64,000 bases of DNA from Hawksworthiomyces lignivorus (lineage: Eukaryota > Ascomycota > Sordariomycetes > Ophiostomatales > Ophiostomataceae), in contig NTMA01000127.1 in assembly GCA_002917075.1 (NCBI GenBank), positions 1 through 64,000 of the forward strand, in the 5' to 3' direction. This document shows, in pieces, positions 21,601 to 32,703 of the stretch. Below the pieces are notes generated by a model. It saw nothing but the letters and a program-made list of their open reading frames with translations. It was not told where the DNA came from and made no database searches. Each line of letters starts with the position of its first letter. Positions within the stretch are counted from its first letter, which is position 1. The translations under genes and the position numbers were made by a program.

Positions 21601-24113
21601 TTAATTCAACGACGCAATCCTTCTGAGAAATTTCGGCGGTGCTCTGCGCCCTGTCATTAATTCAAACTGCACCATCCCATGCCTCGCGAGCATATCCAGG
21701 CCATTGAAAACCTCCCATGGCCGGCCGCTTCTGTCTCTCCATGCGCGGATGCGCTGCAGAAGAGACGTGTTGCTGTACGAGATCTGTGGTGAGCAAGTTA
21801 GTTTACTTCGTCTGATAGTCTGTTCAATGGCGTGGGGATTGCGCATACATCACCAACGACGCCCCCAGAGGGACTTGCCAGCCACGCATCGGGTATGTCG
21901 AGCTCGTCGGTGGCGGCGGGGGGGATGCAGCACATGATGAGCGTGGGCGGGTCGACGCCGGGCGGCCAGGCGCCGCCGAGCGACGGCAGCAGCCGGACAG
22001 GCTCCGGCCGGTCCGGGTGCTCCTGCCGCGCCCAGGCGTTGAAGTGGCGGGCGACGCGCTGCGCGTGCTCGGGCGTCCTGTTATACACAAAGATATTTCG
22101 ACAGCCCAGGTGGATCATGGCGTAGATGGCCGACCGAGCAGTGCCGCCAGCGCCGAGCACGATGCCGGAGCCGCTGGTGGAGCTGACCGTGTTGCGTGGC
22201 GACAGCGTCCGCCGGAAGCACCCCAAGATGCCGATCCAGTCCGTGTTCTCGCCGTGGAGCAGCAGCACGGGGCCCGCCCGGTTGCGCTGGCCCGACTGAT
22301 GCTCAAACGGCGGCGTCGTGCCGTCCGGAAGCGACCGCAGTGGGAGGATCGTGTTCACCGCCCCGATCGTGGACGCGTGCCGGCTGCACGACTGGACCAG
22401 GTCCAGCGCCGCCACCTTGTCCATGGAGCTGAACAGCATCCCGCCAAAGTCCGGCGCCCGCATGCTCGGCAGGACCTGCTGGATGTCGGCCACCTCGAGC
22501 CGGATGCACGCGTGGTCCATCCCGAGCTTCTGAAAGACGGCGTTGTACATGGCGGGCGCTGGGCTATCACCGGCGGCTGTCTCCGTGACGAAGAACCGTA
22601 AAGGGTCCAGTGCAAAGCACCGGAACAAGGCCTGCGTAGCTTCCTCGGCGGTCACAACCGGGTCGAAGGGGCGCCCGCTCGGCCAGCCAGCAGTTCCTGA
22701 CAGTTTCACAGGGGTGAGGATCTGATTGAAGACAAGGGAGGTCCTTCCTAGATCGCCAGTGTTGTAGGCGATCAACGGAGGATTGCCCATCTCCCCGTGT
22801 ACCTTGTGCAAGAAAATCTGCAGATCGGCGTTGTCCTGGCGGCTCACGGCCACCTGCTCAAACCGCACAATATCGACGCCTAGGTGTTTGGCATTGTGGA
22901 ACGCCGAGACCCGGCTTTCTTCCAACCATGCTCCCGGCGTCGTGGAGCTAAAGTGCATGTGTCCAATGACTTTGGCATATCCTTTGTTGGCAATCAGCTG
23001 CTTGATACCGTGAGGACTTGCGTCGAGATCCACCACAACGTACTCGACACCAAGCCGGAGACCATGGTCGATGAGTCTGAAATAAGCCGTCTCCACATCT
23101 TCTCCATCCGATATCTCCATGCTCCGCCTCTCCACACTGTAGATAATAGGTATTGGATTTGTCCTCCGCAGATTTGATATTTGCTTGCTAATGGCTGTGC
23201 GCAAGTCGGCAAGGTGTGTATCCACTATAAACTCAATAGCATCCTCGCCCGACTCGACCATGTGCATTTCTTCTGGCCCGCCGATCAGAGACGACATGCG
23301 CATGCGGGCGGCATAAGTGTGGTCTCGGCGTTCGAGATTGACTGATGAAATAGCCGCGGGGTGGCGGTGGTCTAGTGACAGTCGGCCTGTCGTAAGTCGG
23401 ATGAACGTCTGAAAGTCCTCCTTGACGTCGCGTAGTATGAATGAAGAGCTGGGTGAGAAGTCTGCTTCTTCTGTCTCGGCGCGGCAGCTTGGATCGTATT
23501 GATTGTAGAATTCGATATTGGAGCAGCCTCGTAGCTCAGCGTCAGTCTCCTGAAGCCGTGCTACGTTTGCCAGGTCGAGGCTGGACAGCTGGCAGATGTG
23601 GTCATAGTTCCGCGTGATGTGGACAATGGGGTGCGTTTGAGTAAAGTGGACAAGAAACCGGCGTGCTGCGGGAGTCAGGCAGGAGACGCCGCAGTCAATG
23701 ACGCAGTCTTGCGCGTGCTGCTCCAGCATGTGCTGAAAAACACTCGCATGCCGGCGCTGGAAGGCGGAAATGCCGTACCGTTTCAGATAGTCGGCTTTGG
23801 ACATGCCAGTCACCGCCTGGAAGTAGAGGGCATCCGCCACGAACTGCCGCTTGAGCTGGGCGGCCGCTATAAACCCCAACGACCGCTTACCAGCTCCGCT
23901 CAGTCCAACCAGGATAATAGAGGCCCGAGGTTGGAAAACTCGAGTCTGCGCTTGCAGTATACTAGCCGAGCCATGGGAGCTTACTTCATATGTCGACAAG
24001 CCTGAGATTGTCTCGACTTTCGGGATGGGCAGGAAGATCGAGTCGCTATAGTTGGCATGCTGGTGCCAGCCAGAAATAGGCTGGTGGTCTAGACGAGACG
24101 CATTCTCCAACAT
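21601..24113 (-). CDS. Quinate repressor-like protein (QutR/QA-1S type, pseudo-AROM regulator)
   Basis: Two exons (21849-24113 and 21601-21783), intron 65 nt with GTATGC donor and CTAAC branch site; 815 aa from the ATG at 24113. The open frame extends 17 codons further upstream without an ATG. The layout copies the last three domains of AROM. A shikimate-kinase-like P-loop (ILVGLSGAGKRSLGF, about residue 68-82) comes first. A type-I 3-dehydroquinase-like barrel follows (about 310-510, with VEYVVVDLD, KVIGHMHFSSTTPGAW). The last is a shikimate-dehydrogenase-like domain (about 525-815, with NTILPLR, GIVLGAGGTARSAIYAM). This arrangement is that of QUTR and QA-1S, which bind the activator and block it in the absence of inducer. 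It is head-to-head with the Zn2Cys6 gene 432 bp away, as qa-1S is next to qa-1F. Strong family call. Confidence 0.87.
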
Positions 24114-24544
24114 CTCGTAGACCAAAGAGAGTTGGAAAGTTATCGAAGGGAGCAGCCTGCTCACTATGGCAAAGTAGGGTAGGGCTCAGCTAGGACTAGA
24201 GGTAAGTATATTGTAGAGAAGGTTCTCATCCAAGTTTGCATGCGTCACTTTGGCCTCCGCGAGTTTACCATGCTCTGTGATTTCATTTGAGACAAAGAGT
24301 GAAGGCCGTCTAAGTGAGGCGGAGTTTATCTTAGCCGCCGCTAACGATAGTTGGTTAGATGGTAGACTGGGACTTCATGCGGGGAAATCTGGAGAACCAA
24401 GACTCTCATCCAGTCATTCAGGTATAGGTTGTTAATGTCTCTCGTTTGTCAATTTGTCTTGGCAATAAATGCCGTTCTGCAACGAAGATACATTGCAATC
24501 CATGCCACCAGCTTGCTGTGAGGACGGCTGACCAGACCGGGAAC
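24114..24544. promoter_or_regulatory. Bidirectional promoter between repressor-like and activator-like genes
   Basis: The 431-bp gap separates two divergently transcribed regulators. A 13-kb cluster with three such head-to-head gene pairs suggests coordinated control. No conserved operator was identified by eye. Confidence 0.45.
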
Positions 24545-26912
24545 ATGGACAATACCGGAGGGTCATCGCCCTCTGCCGGCGGCCGCGGCCAGACACGACG
24601 CGTGTCCAAAGCGTGCGACTGTTGTCGGGCAAGGAAGGACAGGTGCGATGGTACCAGACCGGCCTGTTCTTCCTGCAAGGCGGCATCTCGCCCTTGTAGT
24701 TACACTATGCAGTCCCGGAAGCGTGGACTGCCCGAGGGTTTCGTCCGCGGTCTGGAGAAGTTATGGGGCCTGGCTATTTGCAACATCCCCGAGATCGAGG
24801 ACGCAATGCTTGCACTACTTGATGACGGACTGCAGAGGGAAGGAAAGGGGGATTTTGTTCGCCTGTGGGTGGACAGCTCAGGATCAGAAGGACTATTAAG
24901 TGTCTGGCGGAGGAGCCGAATCTTTCGCGAACTTCGACAGCAATTGCCTACTCTAGAAGGACATCCAGCGACTAAACGACTGAAGACGTCTCTAGCTACA
25001 GGAATGTCTGATCTCAGCACCCTACCTACCAATTTGCCTGCTGTTGATATAGCAAATGCTTCGACAAAGCAGATTTGCGAGGCATTCTCGCGCAGAGCGG
25101 CAGAACAAGAACAAAGGCTTCCCATATCACCGATACTGACGGCCGCTAGCCATGCATCGGAACCACAATTTGCGTCCCAAATGGTGCCGCATTACCTCGG
25201 ACAGCCTGAACGAGCTGCCAGTAGCTGCTTTCGGCTGCCCCCTGAAGCACCGCAGCTGATTGACCGATACTTGGCTTATACTCACAACTGGCTACCTATA
25301 GTAGAACGACACGAAATCTCCCGACTGTATTATAGGTGTGTACATGAGAGCTCTTCAGCGAGCTCTGGCCAGATGGCTGTGCTCTATGCAATATTAGCCT
25401 ATGCTGGTTCCCAGCTTCATTCGTCTCGTCCAAACGACGCTATAACGACACCAATAGCAGCAGATCCATCTACTCTCCAATCTAAAGCTAAAAATCTCGT
25501 CCACCAGCACGATGGCGGTTTCGATATAGGCCATATTCAGGCCTTGCTTCTTTTATCGTTGCTCGCTATGGGCAAAGGGGACTGGCAAGAAGCTTGGTTG
25601 ATGGTTGGGCAAGCTACTCGTATCGCCCTTCTTCTTGGCCTTGAACGGCCCAGCTCATTACCGTTGTTACATCCACAGCGCGAATACGGATGGAATCGAA
25701 GACGCCAAATATTCTTGGGCTGTTTTATTCTTGAGACCATCATTGCCGCACGCCTCGGCCTCATCCCGCAATTGATGTCTCAGGATATTGCCGAGTTCGA
25801 AAATATCGAGGAGGATGGCGTCGACGAGTGGTCTCCCTGGACAGATACACCGGACGTGTCAGGCGCTGCAACTTTGAGGCACCAGGAGCCTTCCTTTGCC
25901 CTCAGCACATTCAATAAGCTTGCAGGGATCCTCAAGATTCTGAACGATGGGTTACGGTGCCAAACCAATGATCTTCAAGGGCAGAAACGCTGCGAAGCAC
26001 TGCTCACAGATCTTGTTCGCTTGAATGAATGCCAACCAAACTTGTTTCGCCTCGACACCAGCCCCCCAAGAGACCAGCATCGCGGGCGGTATCCGCATCA
26101 TCTTCTGCTTCTATTCACCTATGTCTCGACTGGCATGACACTTTGCAAGCTGTCTGGATTTTGTTTCGTTACACAGAGTCCTGAAGCCGACAGAAACGAG
26201 CATTTAAACACGTTATTGGAGCAAGCCACCACTATGATGGAAAAACAAGCTATTCAGCATGACTCAAGTTTATTCACTCCCGTGTATGAAACTCTCTTTA
26301 AACTCGTCTTGGACTGGCTCCAAGTGAATGGCGAATCAAATTTTAAAAAGAGCTCTACCTCGAGACCCCTTGAGGTGATGCAGCACACACTCTCTGGACT
26401 ATCCTCAGTTTGGGAAGGGTGTAAGTCAACCGAAGTCCGCATTGCTGCTATATTGAGCAATGATTGCGGTATTCAAGGCATGTGTCGGCAGCAGGCCAGT
26501 CACCTAGAGGCCACAAGATGGCAAGAGATAGAACGAGATTCGGTGATAGGCCAAGAGTTGGGCAAGAGTCAGATGACATCTATAACTGCTATGGAACAAA
26601 CCACGCCTGGTATTGAGGGCCCTGGAGGACAGGCGCCAGATCCCACACTTGCACTGATGTCCTCGTGTGATGAACCTGAAATTGACTCCATCCTCCATGG
26701 CATTTTAGCCTCCGATACCATTGAGTGGTAAGAAACCAACCTTCATAATAGTTTGGCCTTATTAATGTACAAACTTTTGATGCTAATCACAAGTTTCTCG
26801 TAGGACACGGTCGTGGAACCAAAGCATGCTGAATCTTGGGTTTGCCGATGGTGAAGTCATGGGTCACGAATTCCAGGAGATATCAGATAGATTGCCAGGC
26901 ATGCATAAATGA
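24545..26912 (+). CDS. Zn2Cys6 transcription factor, QutA/QA-1F-like activator class
   Basis: Two exons (24545-26727 and 26804-26912), 763 aa. The 76-nt intron has a GTAAGA donor and CTAAT branch site; without it the protein would end at residue 728. The N-terminus (residues 20-53) has a complete binuclear cluster with spacing Cx2Cx6Cx6Cx2Cx6C inside RVSKACDCCRARKDRCDG. It is followed by the linker KRGLPEGFVRGLEKLWG, a pattern shared with QA-1F/QUTA and related activators. A fungal transcription-factor middle homology region follows (about 240-480), with LIDRYLAYTHNWLPIVERHE and WLMVGQATRIALLLGLERP. The likely role is activation of the surrounding cluster, restrained by the divergent repressor-like protein. 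That role rests on position and family, not on proof. Confidence 0.85.
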
Positions 26913-27262
26913 TAAAGTGTCCGGCATATGTATTATTAAGTTTCTATGTACATGGCTCCTAGGTCATCTATATTGCTTTCCTTTCTCTGGAAAGATACTG
27001 TTGTAGATTTTTTTTGTGCTGATATGCAAGGTCTCCTTTAGAGCTGCAATCATACTTCTGACCCTAGGAAATACGATTAATAAACTTAGAATTCTACATA
27101 CGAAAGCTCGATACGTCTCGAGTAACGAAAAATACAAGGTCACTTCTTATATTCATACTAAATACCTTTATATATCACATACGTACTAGACATAAGAGCT
27201 GCCAATGGAGTGAATGAAGATGATTCAATTTACGTCTTCATTCCCTCCTCCCCTTGGATGAC
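26913..27262. other. Convergent intergenic spacer
   Basis: Holds the 3' ends of the transcription factor and the FAD dehydrogenase genes. AT-rich; no other feature seen. Confidence 0.4.
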
Positions 27263-28720
27263 TTACGCACCCTTGGGCGCGCCATTTTTCGCTCTTGTAG
27301 CCTGGACGGCATTTGCGGCGTTGGTGCCAGCCCATTTTCCAGTAACAAAGGCCAAGACCAGACCGGCACAGTAGCGGTAGTTACTGAAGCCCCCGGCATC
27401 GATACCCGCTATGTAGAGGTTTGGAATCGGACTGCCGCTTTGCGTAAGAGCACGAGCCTGGCGGTCGACCTTGATGCCACCATAGGTCAGGGTCAGGCTC
27501 GGCTGCACCTCCACAGCCCAATAGGGGCCAGCTTCGTCAGTTAGCGGCGCATGCGGCGGGACCCCGTGCGCGTTGGTTCCGATTGGCGCGTCGAGGGCAC
27601 CGGTGTCGACGCCGCGGCCAGCCGCGCGGTCGTAACTTGCTGCGTTAAAGGCGTCGATGGTCTTGCGCAGCGTAGACGACGGCACGCCCCAAGCCGCCAG
27701 AGCTTCAATGAGCCCGTCTACTGTAGGTGCGGAAGCAACATTACCGCCACAGTCCCGTGCCTGAGCAACGCGGTCGATGTCGCCGGCGTTGGGCCACGGC
27801 TCGCCGACAGCATACTTTTGTCGCGTACTATCGCTCAGGAGCAGGTAGGCTTTTCGGCCTGTCTGCTGGGCCACGTGCTGGTTGCTGACCTCGTCGCCCA
27901 TGGTCTCGTCGCAGAACCGCCGGCCTTCCTGGTTGACCAGCACGCCACGGTTGGACTGAAATTGGGCAATCTTGAGAAAGTCGAAGGGATTAACGTCGCG
28001 CGCCTGGAGCGGCGACGGAAGCAGGTGACCGTAGAAGGTGCTCATGCCGCGTGAGTGGCCCGCGCCGGCCTCGGTTGCCAGACCGAAGCCGTCTCCTGTG
28101 TTTCCACGGTTGGAGCGCACGAATATGTTGTCTGCTCCTGGTCCGATATGGGCCGCCGTAAGCCGAGGAGAGCCCTGGAAACCGCCGGTGGAAATGATCG
28201 TGGCTCCAGATCGCACCGTGACATAGCGACTTGGATCTGCCGCGGAGACCACAGTGGCGCCAGCGATGGGCCCGGTCTTATGAGATTGCGTGAGTGCCAC
28301 AGCCCACGTCTCCTTGAGAATCGTTGCGCCGGCATGCTCCAAGATGCGTTTCTCGGCAAGACGCAGGTAAGCATGGATGTCAATGGGGTAGCCGACACCA
28401 ATGGACATGATGCCGTTGAACACATCCGAGACACGAATGCCCTGATCACGCATCCACTGTACTGCACGAGGATGCTCGTCAATCAGGGCCTTCTGCAGCC
28501 CCGGGTCGCCGAACGGGATTTCCTTGTGAGCAAGCTCCACTGACCGCGGTGCCCAAAACATTCCAGCTGAGTATTGTGACGATCCACCAAGCGCATCTGT
28601 CTTCTCGACGACCAGCACAGTCGCCGAGGGGGATGCCATGAGGGCATGGAGGGCGGATGTGAGCCCGGAAAGCCCACCTCCGAGAACGAGAATATCGACT
28701 TCTGTAGGGATCTGGGCCAT
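27263..28720 (-). CDS. FAD-dependent oxidoreductase (FAD_binding_2; fumarate reductase / 3-ketosteroid dehydrogenase-like)
   Basis: Single exon, 485 aa, ATG at 28720. The N-terminal dinucleotide fold DILVLGGGLSGLTSALHAL is followed by VVEKTDALGGSSQYSAG, the typical FAD_binding_2 signature. Further flavoprotein motifs are ATIISTGGFQGSP near residue 190, GGIKVDRQARAL near 430 and NLYIAGIDAGG near 450. The family includes fumarate reductases, 3-ketosteroid delta-1-dehydrogenases, tricarballylate dehydrogenase and flavoproteins that desaturate oxocyclohexane carboxylates. No signal peptide, cytochrome or Fe-S domain is present, so it is probably cytosolic. It is divergent from the 3-dehydroshikimate dehydratase gene (767 bp between starts), and such an enzyme is not part of the canonical quinate pathway. 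The substrate is unknown; oxidation of a hydroaromatic ring is the inference from context. Confidence 0.82.
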   Translation of the reverse strand: MAQIPTEVDILVLGGGLSGLTSALHALMASPSATVLVVEKTDALGGSSQYSAGMFWAPRSVELAHKEIPFGDPGLQKALIDEHPRAVQWMRDQGIRVSDVFNGIMSIGVGYPIDIHAYLRLAEKRILEHAGATILKETWAVALTQSHKTGPIAGATVVSAADPSRYVTVRSGATIISTGGFQGSPRLTAAHIGPGADNIFVRSNRGNTGDGFGLATEAGAGHSRGMSTFYGHLLPSPLQARDVNPFDFLKIAQFQSNRGVLVNQEGRRFCDETMGDEVSNQHVAQQTGRKAYLLLSDSTRQKYAVGEPWPNAGDIDRVAQARDCGGNVASAPTVDGLIEALAAWGVPSSTLRKTIDAFNAASYDRAAGRGVDTGALDAPIGTNAHGVPPHAPLTDEAGPYWAVEVQPSLTLTYGGIKVDRQARALTQSGSPIPNLYIAGIDAGGFSNYRYCAGLVLAFVTGKWAGTNAANAVQATRAKNGAPKGA

Positions 28721-29487
28721 ATTGTGTAGGTTATGGGTACGCTAAAAAATATACTAGCTTGATGGATATATTCAGTATTGTCGGATCTTGGACTGCTTGG
28801 GCAAGGGGAGAGCAGAGTAATTACGAGAGCTCTGGAGCAATATTGTACCACTCGGCATGCTAAGCTCATATAATCAAGCGGGAAGAATGAATCAGAAGCT
28901 GCACGGGAAAACACTCAAACGGGTTTTGCAATCACGCCAGAACCAACAGTACCATCTGGCCACAAGAACGAAGCTACTAGAGGAGGGAGTAGAAAGTCAG
29001 CAAGGCGATCTCCAAGTCTTCCCGGTTGGGATAAGCCTGGGCGTCGTGTGAGCTCATAGCTTACAGTAATGCTGAGAGGTGGAGGGTCGGCGGGTAAACA
29101 TAACATTGTCACAATGCTTTGAGCCCAATATGAAATGGGGAATTACAGAGCTGATATCCGGTGTAAGTCGGGGTCGGAGAAAGGAGTGTTTCTCCACAGA
29201 ACGACGCTCGAGCCGGCAGAGCTTTTAGCCCTCCCCACAATTTCTACTCACATCTGCACATCGCCAGGATAGTCTTTGGAATCCGGTAATTTCATATTGG
29301 TCGGCGAGGGTGAGGAATAAACCATTTGATGGGTATCTTGCCCGCAAATGGAGATCTTCTTCTGAGGTGCTGCCGATAGGTCTAGCACAAGCTCATACTT
29401 TTACGAAATACCGGTCACACTACTTTCACAACGAATCTAAGCGGTTTTGTCTTCTCATAGCTCTCTGATAGTAACTGCTGCTTCACC
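28721..29487. promoter_or_regulatory. Bidirectional promoter of flavoprotein and dehydratase genes
   Basis: 767 bp between two divergent start codons. An everted CGG pair, CCG-N8-CGG, lies at about 29158-29171 with another CGG a few bases later. Zn2Cys6 proteins commonly bind CGG half-sites, so this is a possible site for the cluster activator, but chance occurrence is likely in sequence this long. Confidence 0.35.
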
Positions 29488-30558
29488 ATGGCGTCTGTAA
29501 CCCAGCCTACTGAGATACTGAGCAAACTCCCCATAGCCGTGGCCTCCATGTGTCTTGGGCGAGCCACAGGAGGCCATGAGCTGGAGCCGAAGGTCAAGGC
29601 ATGTGCCGATGCTGGCTTCAAGGGCATCGAGCTATTCTATGAGTGCATCAAGATACCTGCGCGCCGAGACGCTGCGGCCAACATGGGAACCTTTGAGGAG
29701 AATTTGTTTAAGTACTGCCGGCAGTTTCGGGAGCTCTGTGACAAGTACGGCCTCAAAGTGATCGTCATGCAGCCTTTTAAAAACTATGAAGGCTTAGTGT
29801 CGCGGACGCGCCACGCAGAAAAAATGGCTAAAGCGAAGCGATACTTTGAGTTCTGTCGCATCCTCGGCTGCGATATTATCCTGATCCCTTCCATGTTTTT
29901 CGATGATCCGTCCCGCGCTGTGGGCGGGAAGCAGGCGGTCGAGGACTTCCAAGAGCTCGCCGATTTGGCCGCACGGGAGAACCCGCCCATCCGGCTTGCA
30001 TATGAGTGCATGGCTTGGGGCGCCTACGTCGACTCTTGGCAGAAGGTCTGGGAGATGATCCAGAAGGTAGACCGCCCCAACTTTGGTATGTGCATCGACA
30101 CTTTCCACACCTTAGCTCGCGTCTACGGAGACCCGACCACGCCGGGAGGCTTGCGCCCAGATGCCATGGAGGCGCTCCTGGCGGATTGCCGCGAGATGGC
30201 TCGCACGGTGTCGGTTGATAAGATCTGGTATATCCAGCTGTCAGACGGAATGCGTGTGGAGCCGCCTCTCTCGGAGACGCATCCGTGGTACAGACCAGAG
30301 CAGAAGTGGTGGATGCAGTGGTCGCGCAACGGGCGGTTATTTCCTTTTGAAGAAGAGGCCGGCGGATACATGCCTGTCCACGAGATGATCCGCACTATAG
30401 TGCTGGACATGGGATATCGCGGCTGGGTCAGCATGGAGATGTTCCATGCCTCTATGGCTGATCCCAGCCCCGAAACACCGGCCCGGCAGGGTCAGCGTGC
30501 GATGCGATCGTGGAAGAAGATGGTCAAAGAACTCAAATTGGATGAGGCAAAGGATTGA
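29488..30558 (+). CDS. 3-Dehydroshikimate dehydratase (QA-4/QutC type)
   Basis: Single exon, 356 aa, close to the length of QA-4. It converts 3-dehydroshikimate to protocatechuate, the aromatising step of quinate/shikimate catabolism. The protein is a xylose-isomerase-like TIM barrel. The N-terminus PIAVASMCLGRATGGHELEP followed by GFKGIELFYE matches the family start. Candidate metal ligands are visible at the expected strands: Glu173 (LAYECMAWG), Asp204 and His207 (GMCIDTFHTLARVYGD), Gln250 (WYIQLSD) and Glu317 (GWVSMEMF). No fused C-terminal HPPD-like domain is present. An AATAAA signal lies about 55 bp past the stop. The gene is divergent from the FAD dehydrogenase and convergent with the MFS permease. 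This is the best-supported enzyme of the cluster. Confidence 0.87.
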   Translation: MASVTQPTEILSKLPIAVASMCLGRATGGHELEPKVKACADAGFKGIELFYECIKIPARRDAAANMGTFEENLFKYCRQFRELCDKYGLKVIVMQPFKNYEGLVSRTRHAEKMAKAKRYFEFCRILGCDIILIPSMFFDDPSRAVGGKQAVEDFQELADLAARENPPIRLAYECMAWGAYVDSWQKVWEMIQKVDRPNFGMCIDTFHTLARVYGDPTTPGGLRPDAMEALLADCREMARTVSVDKIWYIQLSDGMRVEPPLSETHPWYRPEQKWWMQWSRNGRLFPFEEEAGGYMPVHEMIRTIVLDMGYRGWVSMEMFHASMADPSPETPARQGQRAMRSWKKMVKELKLDEAKD

Positions 30559-30917
30559 GAATAGCTATCGTATAGGTCACGAATATCTAGCACCCAGTCA
30601 TTTTGAGTTAGCAATAAACAATATCCTTTAGAAGCGAACTCTCCACGGTTGTCGATGCATACTGCTCTGCTCTATCTGCCGACTAAGCTAATTTTACTTC
30701 GAGTTTTCCCGAATAGCTCTCCGGATTCTGGGAAAAGGTCTGCATAGCTACAAGGCACAATGTCATAATCATCTTCGCACCAATTGCACTCTTTGAAGAT
30801 TTTTGGAGCCACTCTGCTGTGACTAATTAAATCAAGCTTGATAATTTTTCTTAGACGCAGCTATTTTCAACAGCCCTCTGCTGCTTTCCTCTCCTTGGCT
30901 CGCCAGATATGAAATAT
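30559..30917. other. Convergent intergenic spacer
   Basis: 3' flanks of the dehydratase and permease genes. Apart from an AATAAA near 30612, nothing notable. Confidence 0.4.
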
Positions 30918-32703
30918 CTACACTGCTGTCTCGGCGTGAGAACTAGATCCAAGCATTTGCTTTTCTCCGAGCTCACCAGTTTCGTCTGCTACGCGCAGTC
31001 GCTCCTGGATCAGCTCATCGGTCTTTTTGCGCATCTGATTCGCGCTGCCACTCTGTGTAAATAGCAAGTCCATCTCTTCCATCGAGAGACCCTTTGTTTC
31101 AGGCAGGAAGAAGTATACCATCACCGCCCCGACGGTGACCGAGACGCCAAAAAGTAAAAAGGTGCCGTACGTGATATTCTGGATCATATAGGGTGCTGCA
31201 TATACAACCATAAACTGACTCAGCCACTGCGCCAGCGTGACAATCATGAAACTGACAGAGCGAATGCGCATTGGATATACCTCGGATCTGACAGGCGGGC
31301 ATTTTGTTAGCATAGGTCTCAAGGTAAGATGGTTTTTGGATGAATAGCGCAAGGGTATGAGAGTTACTGACGAAAACACCCATGGCACGCCGCACCATGA
31401 GAAGCCGTAGAGAACTGCAAATACATAGACCATGATGATGGCAATGTATGCTCCAGCATCGCGCGGCGGAGTGCGTTCAAACGAGTGCGACACACAGGAA
31501 TAGCCAGAGAGGTAATACATGGCGATCATCACGCCGCAAGCACCAACAAGCAGCGACGTCCGGCGGCCGACACGGTCTAGAAAGAAGGCGCTAAAGATGC
31601 CGTTGGCAAAGGCCTTGATGATCCCGTAGACGCCAGTAGCAAGAAGACTGACGTTGGTGCCAGAGAAACCGATGGACGAGAAAATAGCAGGAGAGAAATA
31701 ATTGATGGCATTGACGCCTGTCAGATTCTGCAAGAACATGAGAGCTATGCCGAGGAGGATTCGCCGCAGGTTACTCGGGCCAAAGGACTCGACAATTTGC
31801 TTCCAGAATGATCCGCTATCGCGGGTCAAAGTCTGCTCGTGTGCAATCTGGGTCTCGCAGGATACCACTTCGTACTCAATGTAGTTGTGTTCTACAGGCA
31901 GACGTCGGATGCGGCTCAAAACAGCCTTTGCCTGCCCTGTGCGGCCCTTCAAGATAAGCCAACGCGGCGATTCTGGCTGAAAGAACATCATGACCGCGAG
32001 CAAGGTTCCCGGCAAGAGTTGGATGCCAAAGGGGATCCTCCACTGCGCGTCAGATGTACCAGATACGTTCCTCGCGACGCCATAGTTTACCCAGAAACCA
32101 AGAACAGTAAACGTCTGCAGCAGCAATTCAAAGAACGAAACGAGACGTCCGCGGATGCCCGGGGGTGACCATTCGGCTATGTACATGGGAGTGATACAAC
32201 ACTGCGCGCCGACACCGAGGCCTGTTGCCATTGTGGATAATCAGCATAACGTATATGGCAAGAATGGGCCAAGTGGCGCCAGTAAACTCACCAGTGAGGA
32301 TGCGGCCGACGTAGAGCGCGGGAAGAGAGCCGGAAGAGGCAGTTTGAACAACGGCTCCAATATCAAACAAGACGCCACAGCCGATGAGTGTCCAACGGCG
32401 GCCGAAGCGTTCTGTCAACCAATAGGCAAAGAAGGCACCGAAGAAGGCACCGGCCTGGAACGTGCTGACAATGTTGGCGCTCAGCGCAGTGAGCTCCGTC
32501 TTGGATACGGTGTCCAGCCCAAAGCGAGTCTTGAAGGCTGGCAGCGTGAGGGTACCCCCGATGAACGCACCATCGTACCCTTGCAGAGCTGCTCCCATGG
32601 CGGCGGATATGGCCAAGAGATAGATCCGCCAGTTGTAAACCTCATCCGGGGCTGGGTGTTCGGAGCGGTCGTGGACCTTTAGAATGGACTTTAGATTGAA
32701 CAT
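30918..32703 (-). CDS. MFS sugar/quinate-type permease (QA-Y/QutD-like)
   Basis: Three exons: 32292-32703, 31372-32221 and 30918-31287, giving 543 aa from the ATG at 32703. Introns are 70 nt (GTGAGT donor, CTGAT branch) and 84 nt (GTCAGT donor). Sugar-porter signatures are present: RFGRRWTLIGCG after helix 2, GRILTGLGVGAQ (re-formed by splicing) in helix 4, PESPRWLILKGR at the end of helix 6, DRVGRRTSLLVG after helix 8 and FFLPETKGLSMEEMD after helix 12. The N-terminal region DEVYNWRIYLLAISAAMG then GYDGAFIGGTL resembles quinate permeases such as QA-Y more than hexose transporters. It presumably resides in the plasma membrane and imports the cluster's substrate. It is divergent from the SDR gene, 600 bp away. 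Confidence 0.85.

Noticed and set aside
24114..24164. Upstream extension of the repressor-like gene by 17 codons
   Set aside because: In-frame but starts at GTG with no ATG; the first ATG at 24113 was preferred. An upstream exon cannot be excluded.
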